DNA from: Misgurnus anguillicaudatus
Lineage: Eukaryota > Chordata > Actinopteri > Cypriniformes > Cobitidae
NCBI RefSeq assembly: GCF_027580225.2
Contig: NW_027395284.1
Span: forward strand, 949,478-1,013,477
Reading direction: 5' to 3'
DNA: 64,000 nucleotides
Shown: in pieces, positions 48,149 through 61,493 of the stretch
Numbering within the stretch: position 1 is the first letter of the stretch
Layout: every line of letters starts with the position of its first letter
Program-made: the position numbers and the translations under genes
Notes under the pieces: generated by a model
What the model was told of the DNA's origin: nothing
The model's input: the letters and a program-made list of their open reading frames with translations, nothing else
The model's database searches: none

Positions 48149-50173
48149 AGTGATGTGGGCACCATTTGTAACCTGTATTCGTTATTTAATTTGTAGCTGC
48201 TGTTATGTTCCTTTTGTCCATGGGTTTGCATCTGCATGAAAATTATTATAAGATTCAATGATTTGCAGTCATTTGCCTCATTAAAACTAAAAGACTTGAG
48301 GTAATCAATTCAAGCATTTTGAAATGTGGCATTTTCAAAATGGGCCAGACTAAGTATATCTAACTAATTAACTAGTAATCTGAAGCTTATGACAAAAAAA
48401 TTAATAGTTTTATTAAGATCAGACAATATATGTCTTTCCAAGACTAGGGCTGGTTGATTAAACATACAGTAGCCATTAAGTTAAGACTGTGTTTTTTAGG
48501 ACTAGTCTGAAGAACTAGTAGTTAGTTAGGGCTAATCAGTCTTACTATTTGGAATTAAATATAATTTAAATAATTTAAATATTTTTTCACATGATACTTA
48601 AAGCAGTTATGTTCAATCATGAAGACAAAAATGTATGACTAACTTTTAAGACTAGTCTTAGAGATTAATGTTACTGACCATTGCTTTAAATGTAGTTACA
48701 GACAAAAAATTAGGTTTATGTTTTAGTTGTCTTACTTGAAAATAGCTTACACTGGCCTTTCTTTAAATATATCAGGGCCATAGTTTTGTCTTAAGATGTA
48801 CACCAGTAATGTTTTTTAAAAGGTTTGTTTGTAAAAAGTACCTAAATGTTTTTACATAACTAATGGCTAGTCATGCATCAATTTAAACATTTGGGAAACA
48901 ACCCAATAAAATTATAAATTCTTCAAATCCTAAAGGTATGAAAAAGATTGCTGTAAATATGTGGATTCTTAAAGAACAGGCCAACATTAGAAATAATAAC
49001 TAATAATCATACATAAAGAGAATATATATTTGGTTATCAGTAGCTTTAGTATTCTAATCTATTTTCCATGACATGTCATGATGTGTCTTATAAAGTTTTT
49101 AATAATTGTTTATAGAATTATTGCAATGAAATTGTAATGTTATGATACAATTGGTTGTTTTAAATGTAAATGATTATCTGAAAACTTACTCTAGCACAGC
49201 ACATGTGTGAACACAAATAAGTGCCTAATAGCAAATCTGACTGACATTTGCTTAATGACATCATATTTGTTATTAACTCCATTTGATATTAACAACACAT
49301 CCGGATCAATTATGTATGGGCATAGCCAGTGGTTAAATATAAAAATATGCAGAGGTTTAGTGCTATTTTTAGGCCTACTATAATATGACAGAGGCTGTCA
49401 TCTGAAAAACTTGTACGTTTGCACATAATATCTATGTCAAAGAATATATGTTCTATAAGAACAATTACTTTTGTTAAAAAATAGTCTAATACATTTAAAC
49501 AAGCAAACATTTAGTAAGACCTACAGAATAGATCTCTATGAACTAAAATGACTGTTTCAGATGAGAGAAACATACAAAATGTGCAGAGCATGTTTGTGTA
49601 TATGTTCCTTTTGTCCATAAAAATATATACGGTTTAATAACTTGCATACCTCACTTTATTTACCTAATTAAAACAGAAAGCCTTCATGGTACTCGATTAA
49701 AGGACATGAACATGAATCTGCTAAATGAAAGGATATTTGTTATTGACACGATTTAATAACACAATCCACCATTCAGATAACGTATCAGGTTGTTTTATTA
49801 AATTGTTTCAGTTCTTACACTCAACAACATTTAAGCCAGTGCAGTACAATTTTCTCTACACTGTATAAATTAATTTATATATATTTATATATATCAAATA
49901 CAAAAACAACTTTGCAAAAGTATAGCTATCACACAGTCATTTTGAAAATGGCCCTGACGAACGCCCCCTAAAGTTTATGACAAAGCATACAATGTATTAT
50001 TGAGATCAGGCAATATACTCAAATTCCTTATTGTGGTTTTTAGGTGCAATTTTCCGTTATGTCCACTAGATGGCAGAAGAGGATCAATCACTGGCTGACA
50101 TTTGAACTCACAGAAAACACAGAAGATGATTACTCTTTAACTAATTCTACTATTAATAGAAATCTGTTCACAT
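48149..50173. other. AT-rich intergenic, no gene recognised
   Basis: Low GC, with stop codons in every frame. Repeated words such as AAGACTAGTCTTAG around 48480-48670 hint at an old inverted repeat. One plus-strand CTCF-core match (CCACTAGATGGCAG) is at 50063-50076. Confidence 0.5.
50063..50076 (+). promoter_or_regulatory. CTCF-core-like site, plus orientation
   Basis: CCACTAGATGGCAG matches the CTCF core consensus on the plus strand, opposite to the sites in the 37.9-46.4 kb array. It is a single motif in otherwise unannotated sequence. Confidence 0.4.
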
Positions 50174-50558
50174 TTAAAGGTGCAGTGTGTAATTTTTAGA
50201 AGGATCTCTTGACAGAAATGCAAAATGATATACAAAACTATATTATCAGGGGTGTATAAAGACCTTTCATAATGAACCGGTATGCGTTTATTACCTTAGA
50301 ACGAGACCTTTTTATCTACATACACCAAGGTCCCCTTAGATGGAAGTCAACATTTTCTGGCGCCATTTTTCTACAGAAGCCCCTAACGGACAAATTTTTT
50401 ACTAAGTTGTCTCTGACGATGACATGTTTGTCTGGTCGCGGCTACCGTAGCTTCTCTATGTGTTTCAAAAGCGAGGGGTGAGTAGTGGACTAAGCCATTG
50501 GTTGCAATTTGTGACCTCACCACTAGATGCCACTAAAATGTACACACTGCACCTTTAA
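50174..50558. mobile_element. TTAA-flanked MITE, AGGTGCAGTGTGTA ends
   Basis: The inverted ends AGGTGCAGTGTGTA and TACACACTGCACCT are each flanked by TTAA. It is 385 bp, unrelated in its interior to the GGGGACATATT family, and has no coding capacity. Confidence 0.82.
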
Positions 50559-50937
50559 CTTCATGATTTTACTGTTATAATATTAAAATCAAATTTAGTG
50601 AAAAACTACCACTTCAATTGTTCTGAGTTGTCAGTTTTATCACTCATGTCACTTTATGATAGCTGTGAAACGTGAACATAATTTTGGAGGCACTTTCACG
50701 ACATTTGCAGTAAGAATTATATTTTTATGTTTTTTATTAAAAAAATCTACATACAAAATGAGTCTGTAACCATGTCAATATTAAGTCTTGTTCTTTAACA
50801 GTCTTGTTTCTCCTTTCTCAGGTAAACGTGTATGTGTATAATATACAATGCAGAATATCTATATGGCAATGTCCTTAAACGTCTTGTGATCCCAAATAGC
50901 TTGAACCCCGCTAATCGCTGCTCGCAGCTATATTTAT

Positions 50938-52700
50938 TATTATTTTTCCACGGTAAAACGCGTTGCCCAGCCCAAACCGTAAGTCGTAGAAACTTGCCAC
51001 TTGGTCAACTGGTTGTATATTAGCAGGCTACTCAGATGCAGTGAATCAGCCAAATCGGCCCATAGGTGGCGCTATAGCAATGCCCGACGCGTTGGGCCTC
51101 ATAACTCCTAAACCGGACATCAGACACTCAAGTGTTTGGTATCATTGTAATCCCTGGCTTCAAACTTAAAAAATGTATATCTCCGATTTCATTTCCGTCA
51201 TTAAAAATTTTCCGCTATTTTCGATTTTGTCGAAAAAAATAAAAACGAACTAGTCCTAGGTTTTTCGCTCGATTGGAATCGTTCCAGTGCTAAAATGTTC
51301 CTTGGAGTTCGAATATCAATAATTATTAAAAAAAAGTTGAACTTTTGACTCTCGGTCGACATGCCACGCCCAAACGTCTGAAGTGTGCGCAGCCAATTGG
51401 ACTTTTTTGGCTATAACTGGGGACAGAAATGAAGTATCAACAAGATACTTGGTACTTGTGATGAGAGTCAGGGCCTGAGGTTGCGTGCCTCGTTTCGTCA
51501 CAGCGCCACCTAGTGGTCAGACGAATAATTTAAACGCTTATAACTTAGGCTGAGTTTGACATATTTTCATGGGACTTTTTTACTAAGAGTTTTGAATTGT
51601 TGCCGAGTCCAACGATACCAAACATGCCAGGTTTCGCCTTACGGTTAGCCCTGCACAGCAAAACAGCGCTTTAAAAACATGCGCAAATAACTTCGCGAGG
51701 GTTATTCCAATCGACTCGAAACAACCATAGGAAGAAATTAACTTTACCTTCTGAACAAAAAGTTCTATTGGTGTTATGTTAAAATTTCCATGAGAAATGG
51801 CCGAAGATTGCAAAAAACGAAAAATTACATTCATTTTTTGTGTTTTTTAGATATAAATGCTTATAACTCTGCAACAAAATGACATTTTTTCACCAAATTT
51901 GATACGCTGATGTCTGAGCAGAGTCTGAGGCAATACAAAAAAAATGGTATGCCTGCACCACTAGTTATCCTCATAATTGAACAAAACCTTTGATATTGAG
52001 TAAGCCCAATGGTCATACAACTGTTTCTTTACTAAACTAAAGTGAATAGCCGTGATTCTAGCTACAAGTAACACAGTCATGACCTGAGGTTAAATGCACG
52101 AGTCTGTCATAGCGCCACCTAATGGTTATTTGGTTTTTTCACTTAAAAATACTGCAAAATTACATCTAAAATCATGAGTCATCATGGATTATGTCTTTCA
52201 TGGCTTTGAGTATAATCATTGGTGGATTGCAATTCACTCCCTAGCAACCAATGAGAATACCCTAGCAACCATTTAACAAGAGCTGTATCTCTGTATCAGA
52301 ACATCGTAGAGACATGGGGTTCGGCTCTTTTGACTCATTAACACTATTTTAACATTTTGTGACCCAAGTTTTGCCACTGCAAGCACCACAAACATTTCCT
52401 TCAGTGTTCTGTTTGTCAATGTTCCGTGAGAAGAGAGGGAGACATTTCACTGAATGATAACACCTTTTTTGCTGACAACTTTGAACACGTGTGTCTGGTA
52501 GCTGCGAATGACTTCACATTAAGGACGTGACATGTTTGTCCTATAGGTGCACGTGTGTTTAAGCATACATAGTCTGTATGAACCGTTTCTGACCACCTCT
52601 TTTGTTTTTGTGGATGCTGGATCAGCCTGGTCGACGATGTCTGACGTATTTGACGTGCTTTAATGCTCGAAACCCGGTAAATGCTGCTTGCAGCTTTAAT
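50938..52700 (+). repeat. Diverged unit of the 2-kb array family
   Basis: Preceded by a solo 3' end (CTAATCGCTGCTCGCAGC, TATATTTA at 50930-50937). It then starts TTATTATTTTTCC and ends AAATGCTGCTTGCAGC. The interior is homologous to the second half of unit 45697-47467 (for example CCATAGGAAGAAATTAACTT). It holds one CTCF-core match at 51503. The short minus-strand frames in it are not convincing. Confidence 0.75.
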
Positions 52701-53230
52701 TATATTTATTTTTGTTTAATATTAAACTTTACCTAAAGCAGCGTGTGTTAGTTTTGAACTGTTATCTGAATAGATCGAACCTTGGAATGTTGTGGCTGGC
52801 CAATCAGAATCAGGCATTTTAGAATACCGTGTAATCATCAATAATAATAATAATTATTATTATAACAATAATAGGTAAGGAATAATTGACGACGGGCCAT
52901 TGAATTATAAGAAAATAATGCACACCAAGGTGGTAATGCGGCACGACGCGAAGCGGAGTCAATTATTCCGCTTATACCGTGGTTACCACAAACATTGTTC
53001 TGGTGCTTCTTTTTAAGACATTTGAAAAATTAGGTGTGCGGTTTACAGAAAAATAATCAACACCCATAGAACATTTCTCAGCCAATCAGAATGCAGCATT
53101 CAACAAACCCGTGGTATAATAAATAATAATGATAATGTTTTAATCAGTTATCAGATTCATCAGGTCCATTCAGAGTCTGTGGAGGTGATCAGATCCATCA
53201 GATCAGATTGATGATGTGACTGAATGATTC
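52701..53230. other. Region upstream of the NLR start
   Basis: Contains a repeat remnant with two GCCAATCAGAAT words (52799 and 53080) around CCGCTTATACCGTGGTTACC, probably an old MITE. The last ~80 bases before the ATG have the composition of NLR 5' exon sequence and may be 5' UTR. No core promoter could be identified. Confidence 0.45.
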
Positions 53231-56200
53231 ATGGATGATTCACAAACATTCAGAGATGGAGATGATTCTCCAGGAGTCAGGTATTTTTAATTCAAGTGAC
53301 ATTTTTACATTTACATTATTTTTAAAGCAACACTATGTAGTTTCCATGTAAAAATGACTTACAGCTCCCCCATGTGGTTGAAAAGCGCAACAGTACCTGG
53401 TACCAGACACTCTTCTGCAGGCAGGGGGAGGGGTGGAGCTGTGTTTCCTACCCTCCACCGCCACTTTCAGAGGGTGCTTGTAGCAGCTAGGAGGCTGCTC
53501 AGGTTGCAGCAACAGTACAATTTGTCCAGTTAAAAGTTGTTCTATCACTATAATAATTTTAGAGACATTATTTTAAGGTAAAAAAACTACATAGTGTTGC
53601 TTTAATGCACTACGTACCACCATCGCGTATAATAGCCTCTCTAATTAAACAGTCATGGATGAATTTGCATTAAGAAAACCAAATTCAATATAGTATGTTT
53701 TTTATGTGTTGCTAACGTAGTAACATTATCCTCAGCCTTTCCTAGCCTGACCTGGTTTCAACTAACACCCCCTATATGTATTAATTTAATGAGAAATAAT
53801 CTACAAACGCATAAATGCACAAACTCATTTCATTCACATGCAGTGCTAATATACAATCTTATTTTTTAAACGTCTGAAGTCTTAAAACTTTCATGTTCAT
53901 CATATTCAGTCTTTTCTGCTGCAGCTCTATGGAGCTGACAGTAACTTCCGGGGACTCTGGAGAGACTCCAGACTCCAAATCTCTTTCATTGGAGTCAACA
54001 GAGTTGATGCAACTCTATAACTCTGGTCCACCCTAATTGCCTCACTTTCAGCTAGTACATTTATCCCAGTTAAACATGGGGGAGTACTCTGGAATCACGC
54101 TAATATTACAAGCTCTTTATATATTAAATATTACAAGGTTTTTGAAAGGTACTCTCTGCAACAAATCAAATATTACTCACAGATAATAGACTCAGTAAGC
54201 AGATAATACTCAAGTTAAAGGTCATGATAAGCATTTTATGTATTTATATGAGTTAATCATTTATCCTGATTGACTGTTACAGGTGTCTTCTATGTGGGGA
54301 CATTTGACAAATTCATTGCTATGAAACAAAAACATATATTTTATTACATGTGATGTACAGTAGAAACACTGATTATGGAGCAGTTTACAGTAGTTTGATA
54401 GATTTTTAGATTATTAACATAAAAATTATCCACTTTAGCTGAAGTTTTTCCATCTGTACAACCTTAATGTGGTTCATTTTAGCTAAATTCCTTACTTACC
54501 CCACTTACTTACAGATCAGATCAGAAGAGATCAGACTCACCTGAGAGCAGCTGTGTGTCTATAAGGAGTGATGAGTCTATGAATAGACCAATAGTATTTA
54601 AGGGTGGAGACAAATCACCTGACAATCAGAGGTAAAATCACTGGTCTCCATGTTAAAAGATGTCATGCACCTAGTTTTTTTATTAAACATTATTGAGAAC
54701 AACAGTTGACATTTACTGTATAATGTGTTGTTATAGATCAGTCCATCAGAAAAGATCAGATTCACCTGAGATCAGCTGTGTCTCCATGAGGAGTGATGAG
54801 TCTATGAATAGACCAATAGTATTTAAAGATGGAGACAAATCACCTGACAATCAGAGGTAAAATCATTGGTCTCTATACAGTTTCCATGTTAAAGGTTGTC
54901 ATGCACCTAGTTTTTTATTATACATTATTGAAGTAATATAGACATTTGTCTTTAAATTTCTTCATAATTCCTATGTAAAGCTATTTAAAAGGATAGTTCG
55001 GCCAAAAACGATATTAAACCCATTATTTACTCACCCCCAAGCTGTCCGAGTTGCATATGTCCACCGTTTTTCAGACAGACACATTTTCGGATATTTTAGA
55101 AAATATTTTAGATCTTTCAGTTGATTAAATGTAATATTACGGGGTCCAGCCATAGTCCACGACCTTCAAGTCCAAAAAAAGTGCGTCCTACCTTCCGGTA
55201 GCGCCGCCATCTTACGCTCATCCGCATTCAGGATGAGCGCTTACGGAGCGTACAGAGGTTTCTCTGCTGCTGCTCTGTCCCCCCGCCCTCCGAATATGTC
55301 ATACGTCACTAAGAAAAGTGTGTACACTACACTAATACTCTCTCCTGAGTCTAAGATGGCGGCGCTACCGGAAGGTAGTTAATTACGTTAATAAAATTTT
55401 AAATATGGATATTTCTACAACACCACCTCACGGATTACCCACAGAAGACCTTTGTTTATCATCCTGGAGCCGTTTGGATTTAATTTGTGAAGGATGGACG
55501 CACTTTTTTTGGACTTGAAGGTCGTGGACTATGGCTGGACCCCGTAATATTACATTTAATCAACTGAAAGATCTAAATTATTTTCTAAAATATCCGAAAA
55601 TGTGTGTGTCTGAAAAACGATGGACATATGCAACTTGGACAGCTTGGGGGTGAGTAAATCATGCGTTTAATATTGTTTTTGGCCGAACTATCCCTTTAAA
55701 TGGCCATTTTATGAAATATGTGCTATTTGATTAAATTTGACTTGCCTAATGAAGGTGAAACTAATAAGCCCAAACACACTTGACAGGTGGAAAACCTCAG
55801 TTTTTAAACATCTACTGTGTTGTTATAGATCAGTCCATCAACAGAGATCAGACTCGCCTAAGATCAGCTGTGTCTCCATGAGGAGTGATGAGTCTATGAA
55901 TAGACCAATAGTATTTAAGGATGAAGATCCATTGCCTGATGAGAGGTACTATTGTTCTGTTATGATATGCTGATAAATACATCCTCAAAAATGGTCAACT
56001 AGTCCATTAATATCAGAATGTCTGACTGTGTCTGATTGTCTTCTGTTTAGGTCATTAATTTTGTCTGGATCAGACTCAACAGATCAGATCAGAGTGTCTG
56101 TGAGTGATCAGACTATAAATGTTCAACAGTCCAATGAAAGAGACTCTCATAGTTTCAGGTAAAATAAAAGTGTTTGAAATTTTTTATATTAATGGTTTTT

Positions 56201-59200
56201 AAAAAGAAATAAGCGGATATCATTTACAATATTAATACTCACATTTTATTTTTTTATCATAAACTGCATAAATTAAAATCTGCAGGTTTGCTGATCACAA
56301 CTGTTAAAATGATTCATATATGTTAAATAGTTCAATCATATATAGTTAAGTCTCATTCAGTTGTTGATATATTAGTGACAGTATTAACACATGGATTTAT
56401 TTGATTATGAATCTGTAAATGTATTTCTTTAATTTATGGTATAATCTGTTTACTGTCTGTCAACTTACCGTCCGCTTGTTGAATTTCAAATCCCATTCAG
56501 ATCAAATCTGAGGAAGAAGTTTGAGTGTTTGTATGAGGTAACATCAAAGCAGGGAAACCCAACACCACTAAATGAGATCTACACAGAGCTCTACATCACA
56601 GAGAGTGAAAGTGGAGAGATCAGTAATGAACATGAGGTGAGACAGATTGAGACACAATCCAGAAGAACAACAACAGAGGAGACACCAATCAAATGTAATG
56701 ACATCTTTAAACCTTTACATGAACAACACAAACACACCAGAAGTGTGATGACAAAGGGAGTCGCTGGCATTGGAAAAACAGTCTCTGTACAGAAGTTCAT
56801 TCTGGACTGGACTGAAGAGAAAGAGAATCAGGACGTCCACCTCATATTTCCACTTCCTTTCAGAGAGATCAATTTGATGAAGGACAAAACACTCAGTCTT
56901 TTAGATCTTCTTCATCTTTTCTTCCCAGAGACTAAAGAAATTGAAATCTTCAGTGATAAATATAAAGTGTTGTTTATCTTTGATGGTTTGGATGAGTGTC
57001 GTCTGTTTCTGGATTTTCACAGCAGTGTGAGGTTGTGTGATGTAAATGAATCAACCTCAGTGGACGTGATTCTGACAAACCTCATCAAGGGGAATCTGTT
57101 TCCCTCTGCTCTCATCTGGATCACCTCCAGACCAGCAGCAGCTGATCTCATCCCCTCTGAGTGTGTTGATCGAGTCACAGAGATACGAGGCTTCAGTGAT
57201 CCACAGAAGGAGGAATACATCAGGAAGAGAATCAGTGATGAGAGTCTGTCTGATCAAATCATCTCACACCTGAAGTCATCCAGGAGTCTCTATATCATGT
57301 GTCACATCCCAGTCTTCTGCTGGATTTCAGTCACTGTTCTAGAGAGAATGTTGAGTGAAGCAGAGAGAAGAGAGATCCCCAAGACTCTAACTCAAATGTA
57401 CACACACTTCCTGATCATTCAGACAAACATCAAACATCAGAAGGACTATGAGAATAAAGATGAAGACATGATCTTCAAACTGGGGAAACTGGCTTTTGAG
57501 CAGCTTGTGAAAGGCAATCTGATATTCTATGATGAAGACTTGAGAGAGTGTGGGATTGATGTAGCAGAAGCATCAGTGTACTCAGGATTGTGTACTCAGA
57601 TCTTCAGAGAGGAGTTTGGCTTGTGTCAGGGGAAAGTTTACTGCTTTGTTCATCTGAGCATCCAAGAACATCTAGCAGCTCTTTATGCTCACATATCCAT
57701 CACAAACAACAACATTAATGTGTTTGATGAAAGTACTGAACCTGGTATGCTTTTTGGTGTTTTGGACATGGTAGAACACAAATCAGCAAAACAGGTTTCA
57801 TTATCTGAGATACATCAGCGATTGGTAGATGAAGCATTACAGAGTAAGAATGGACATCTGGATCTTTTCTTGCGTTTTCTATTGGGTCTTTCACTGGAGT
57901 CCAATCAGATTCTCTTACAGGATCTACTAACACAGATGAAAAGATGCTCCTACAAGAAAAGGAAAATTGTTAAATACATTAAAAAGAAAACCAAGAAGAA
58001 GAATATGTCTATAGAGAAATCCATCAATCTGCTTTTCTGTCTGAATGAACTGGGTGATGATTCACTGCTGCAGGAGATTCGACGTTTGGTAAAATGTGCA
58101 TCAGTAGGAAAGACCAAACTCTCCTCTTCACAGTGGTCAGCTTTAGTTTTTGTGTTGTTGACATCTGAACAGCATTTGGATGAACTTAATCTAAATACAT
58201 TTATTGGAGGTCAAAATACAGCAGATGAAGTTCTTGTAAGACTGCAGCCTGTGATTAAAGAAACTAAAAAATTTCAGTAAGTAAAACAATGAAGTTTTTA
58301 AATATACACATGCAATAAATGTAATTTATTTTTATTATTTACTTTATTTTAGAAGAATCTTCAAAATTAGATATTTTCTTTAGTAGAGAGAGTTGATATC
58401 TATGATATCTAAGCAGTATATCTAATGTGTGAATTATAATCAGATAAGTAAAAAGATGTCAGATCACAGTTTGATGGTGTTGATCTAGTTTTGTTTTATC
58501 AAAGGATTTGTTTTGCTTGAAAGACTGTGTGAGTTCCTCTAAGTTACTGTGATGTCATTGCTAAAACAATGTTATTTTGTGTATTTAGTATAATACAATG
58601 TGTTTGCGTGGTTTATGGTTAAAAAAACACATTATTTTCCACATACCGTACATTTTTGTGGCTCCAGATATTCTGCCTTTCTCAAATTTATTGATTTTGT
58701 ACAAAACTCATGGATTTGAAAACCGCTGTGTTCCTGATTTCCAGCTAATATGTACATTTTAACTGTCCTGAATACCTCTGATGTCAGCTGGAAATGTGAC
58801 GCTCCTTATCATGTTTGAAAGATTTGCTCACAATGCAATGCTGACAGGAGTTAACTTACAGGCTGTATTGTCAACCGGCCCAAGAAGTAAACAGTTTTTT
58901 ATTCTGCAGGTTAAATTGGTGTTCCATTACAGATGAAGGTTGTGTTGCTCTGACTTCGGCTCTGAGATCAAACCCATCACACCTGACACATCTGAATCTG
59001 TCATTTAATAATCTAAGAGATTCAGGAGTGAAGCTGATCTCTGATGTACTGAAAAATCCTTACTGTAAACTGGAGATACTGAAGTAAGATTGTATAAATC
59101 TCTCAACACCCTCTGATCACCCTCCGACTATGAATATGAATTATCGAAAAAAATAAAGACAAATAAATGTCAGATATATAAAGACGATATTAATGAATCA

Positions 59201-61493
59201 GATTATTTCATGTCATAAAACAAGGGCATGTTTAAGTTCAAACAGAGGCGCAACATTTTGCTATGGAACGACTTGTTTCCTGAAAACGGTGTGCACTGGT
59301 GTTAATTAATGAAATTAGTGTCTAACCCTATATAAGAAAGCTCTGTCAAATGCTTGACACAGTGCAATGGCTTATTTTGCATTATTGGAAGACTTGGCAA
59401 ATCATCCATTCCGCCGGGAGCGCGTTTTTAATGATCGAGCCGATGATGCGGGTTATATCATATGCGGCTGTCCAAGGAAAGTTCTGTCATTATCTGTCCT
59501 TTTATAGTTGCACTGATTTCACGTTAGTGTGCTGTGACGCGTTTTTTTTTTTTAATGTCAAACCACTTTTTTATTTCTAGAAGTGTTCTCATACCCAACG
59601 GAATTAAACTCACTGGTAACATGTTCCCATGCAGTTTTTTTTTGTTAGTCATTCCTCCAGCACTAAGTGAACCAAACAGTATGTGTTATTTGGATTCAAC
59701 CTCATCCACCAGTAAATTTCAGTGTCGGTAGTTCCTCTTGTTCGCTCTCTTTGCCATTATTGCGGTGAGCGAAAAAGCATAACCAAGTGACTTATAAAGG
59801 GAGGTGTTGTCACCATATATGGTTCATTGGAGGCGTTTCAGAATGCAAATGACCATGAACGTGCACGAACAAGTGGGATTTATCATCAAGGATTACTTAC
59901 TGATGTGTGTACGAACCCCGTGCGCACGTTTGATAAATCCCGATTTTTTTGTACTTACGCACATACTAAATTTCATTCGTAGGTAAAAATATAGATCATT
60001 TTCTATGCAATGTTGATAAATGATGCCCAATGGGTTTAAGTTGGAATGTTCTCTTTTATTCTGGACAGCAAGGGCAGTGACTGTAACATTGAGCATATTT
60101 TACAGCATTAAACAGGTATTTATAACTATTTCTTCAGGCTCCGGAAAAATTTCAAAAAGAACAAAAAGAATGGCCTTCTTAGCTACCGTAGTTGCAACTC
60201 CTGCATAATCACAACAGGATGTTCAAAACATCCGTTTCTGTTTAAATAACGTTTTGCAAAGTTTTGTCGGGGCTGAACGCATTGTGCAAGCTGTCTCTTT
60301 AGTGCCGTGTGGTTATTAAATATTAAAAGGGCGACTCAGACAAATGTTTGTCTTCCTTGCATGTTTTGTCTGCTTTTTCATGAAATTGTTAATTGCAGTT
60401 ATATTTAAGATGATGAGTAAGTTTGCGAGTTTATATTGATCAGATGTGTGATGTAAACTGAGAGAGTGAACTATCTGTCTCTGTTTTCTACAGGTTGTGT
60501 AGTTGTAATATCACAGCTGAAGGTTGTTTTGCTCTGACTTCAGCTCTGAGATCAAACCCATCACACCTGACACATCTGAGTATGTCTAATAATAATCTAA
60601 GAGATTTAGGAGTGAAGCTGATCTCTGATGTACTGAAAAAAACTGACTGGAAACTACAGAAACTGGAGTAAGATTGTGATCTGATTCTTAGAAAGATTTC
60701 ACATATAGAGATCATAACATCTGTAATCAATTGATAGTATTTTAATTATATCTCCGTAATGTATAAACTAATGTTGATTTCATTTAACATTTAATACAAC
60801 ATTTTTAGGAGACACTTTGGGCCAGATTTACGACCAGCTTGTGTCAGCACAAATGCCTCTTTTGCCATTAAAAACTACTATCAGAATTTAGTACAAACAC
60901 ACAATAAAACATTTGCACTGAAAAAGTGTGGACACAGTTGTTTTTGTGATCGACCGTATTGCATAGGCAGTTGTAGGATTTTCCCTTTTAGACTTAAAAT
61001 TTACAGGAGAATATTTAGGAGCTTTAAAGGAATAACGTTTCTGCCACAGGGGACTTTAATTTTTTTTTAGATAAAACATAATTGAACATGTTGATGAATG
61101 TGTCTGATAAGATTAATCTAATTTTAACAGAGTATAAGAAAAATAAAGCACACTATTAGTATGAACATAAATCGATTAAGTTGATTTACTGTTAAAACAT
61201 TCTGATTTGTTTCAGTAAAATACAAACACACATAAAAGAAATTACACATAACATTCACATAAACATTGTAGATTTTAACTGTGTGTGAACAAACTGTGTG
61301 TCTCTGTTCTCTACAGTTTGAGTTGGTGTAATATCACAGCTGAAGGTTGTGTTGCTCTGACTTCAGCTATGAGATCAAACCCATCACACCTGACAGATCT
61401 GAATCTGTCTTATAATACTAATCTAAGTGATTCAGGAGTGAAGCTGATCTCTGATGGACTGAAGAATCCTGACTGTAAACTGAAGATACTACA
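53231..61493 (+). CDS. NLR immune receptor, FISNA-NACHT-LRR, nine exons, 3' incomplete
   Basis: The exons are 53231-53280, 54515-54631, 54737-54856, 55829-55945, 56051-56158, 56501-58276, 58910-59083, 60494-60667 and 61317-61493. All junctions have AG/GT and the same phase. The joined 2813 nt have no stop (937 codons). I chose the ATG at 53231 because it gives [12 protein letters not shown] in the phase that exon 2 needs. Exons 2-4 each encode a ~39-residue repeat containing [18 protein letters not shown]. Exon 6 starts with a fish-specific NACHT-associated region ([10 protein letters not shown]), then Walker A GVAGIGKT at 56757-56780 (residues ~257-264) and Walker B FIFDGLDE near 56979. Exons 7-9 are one LRR pair each (174, 174, 177 nt). 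It is a cytosolic sensor of the expanded teleost NLR family; the ligand is unknown. Further LRR or B30.2 exons may lie beyond the window. Confidence 0.92.
53322..53605. mobile_element. TTAA-flanked MITE, AGCAACACTATGTAGTT ends
   Basis: 284 bp in NLR intron 1. The ends AGCAACACTATGTAGTT and its complement are flanked by TTAA. This is a third unrelated TTAA family in the window. The minus-strand frame over it is fortuitous. Confidence 0.82.
54985..55699. mobile_element. TTAA-flanked MITE, GGATAGTTCGGCCAAAA ends
   Basis: 715 bp in NLR intron 3. The long inverted ends run from TTAA-AAGGATAGTTCGGCC through TTTACTCACCCCCAAGCTGT to the mirrored sequence at 55620-55699. Centrally, CTTCCGGTAGCGCCGCCATCTT is repeated in inverted form. 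It resembles the common fish repeat that begins GGGATAGTTC. Non-coding. Confidence 0.82.
58277..58909. other. NLR intron 6
   Basis: Bounded by GTAAGT and TTCTGCAG. AT-rich; no repeat or gene recognised inside. Confidence 0.6.
59367..59465 (+). pseudogene. Harbinger (HARBI1-like) transposase N-terminal relic
   Basis: In NLR intron 7 an ATG opens [12 protein letters not shown] followed by [13 protein letters not shown]. An acidic leucine-rich start followed by RRERxFxDR is the N-terminal pattern of PIF/Harbinger transposases in fish, from memory of the family. No catalytic DDE part follows: the next ~1 kb has no matching frame. A short relic, moderately sure. Confidence 0.45.

Noticed and set aside
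56591..57933. Minus-strand frames opposite the NLR NACHT exon
   Set aside because: Shadows of the strongly coding plus-strand exon.
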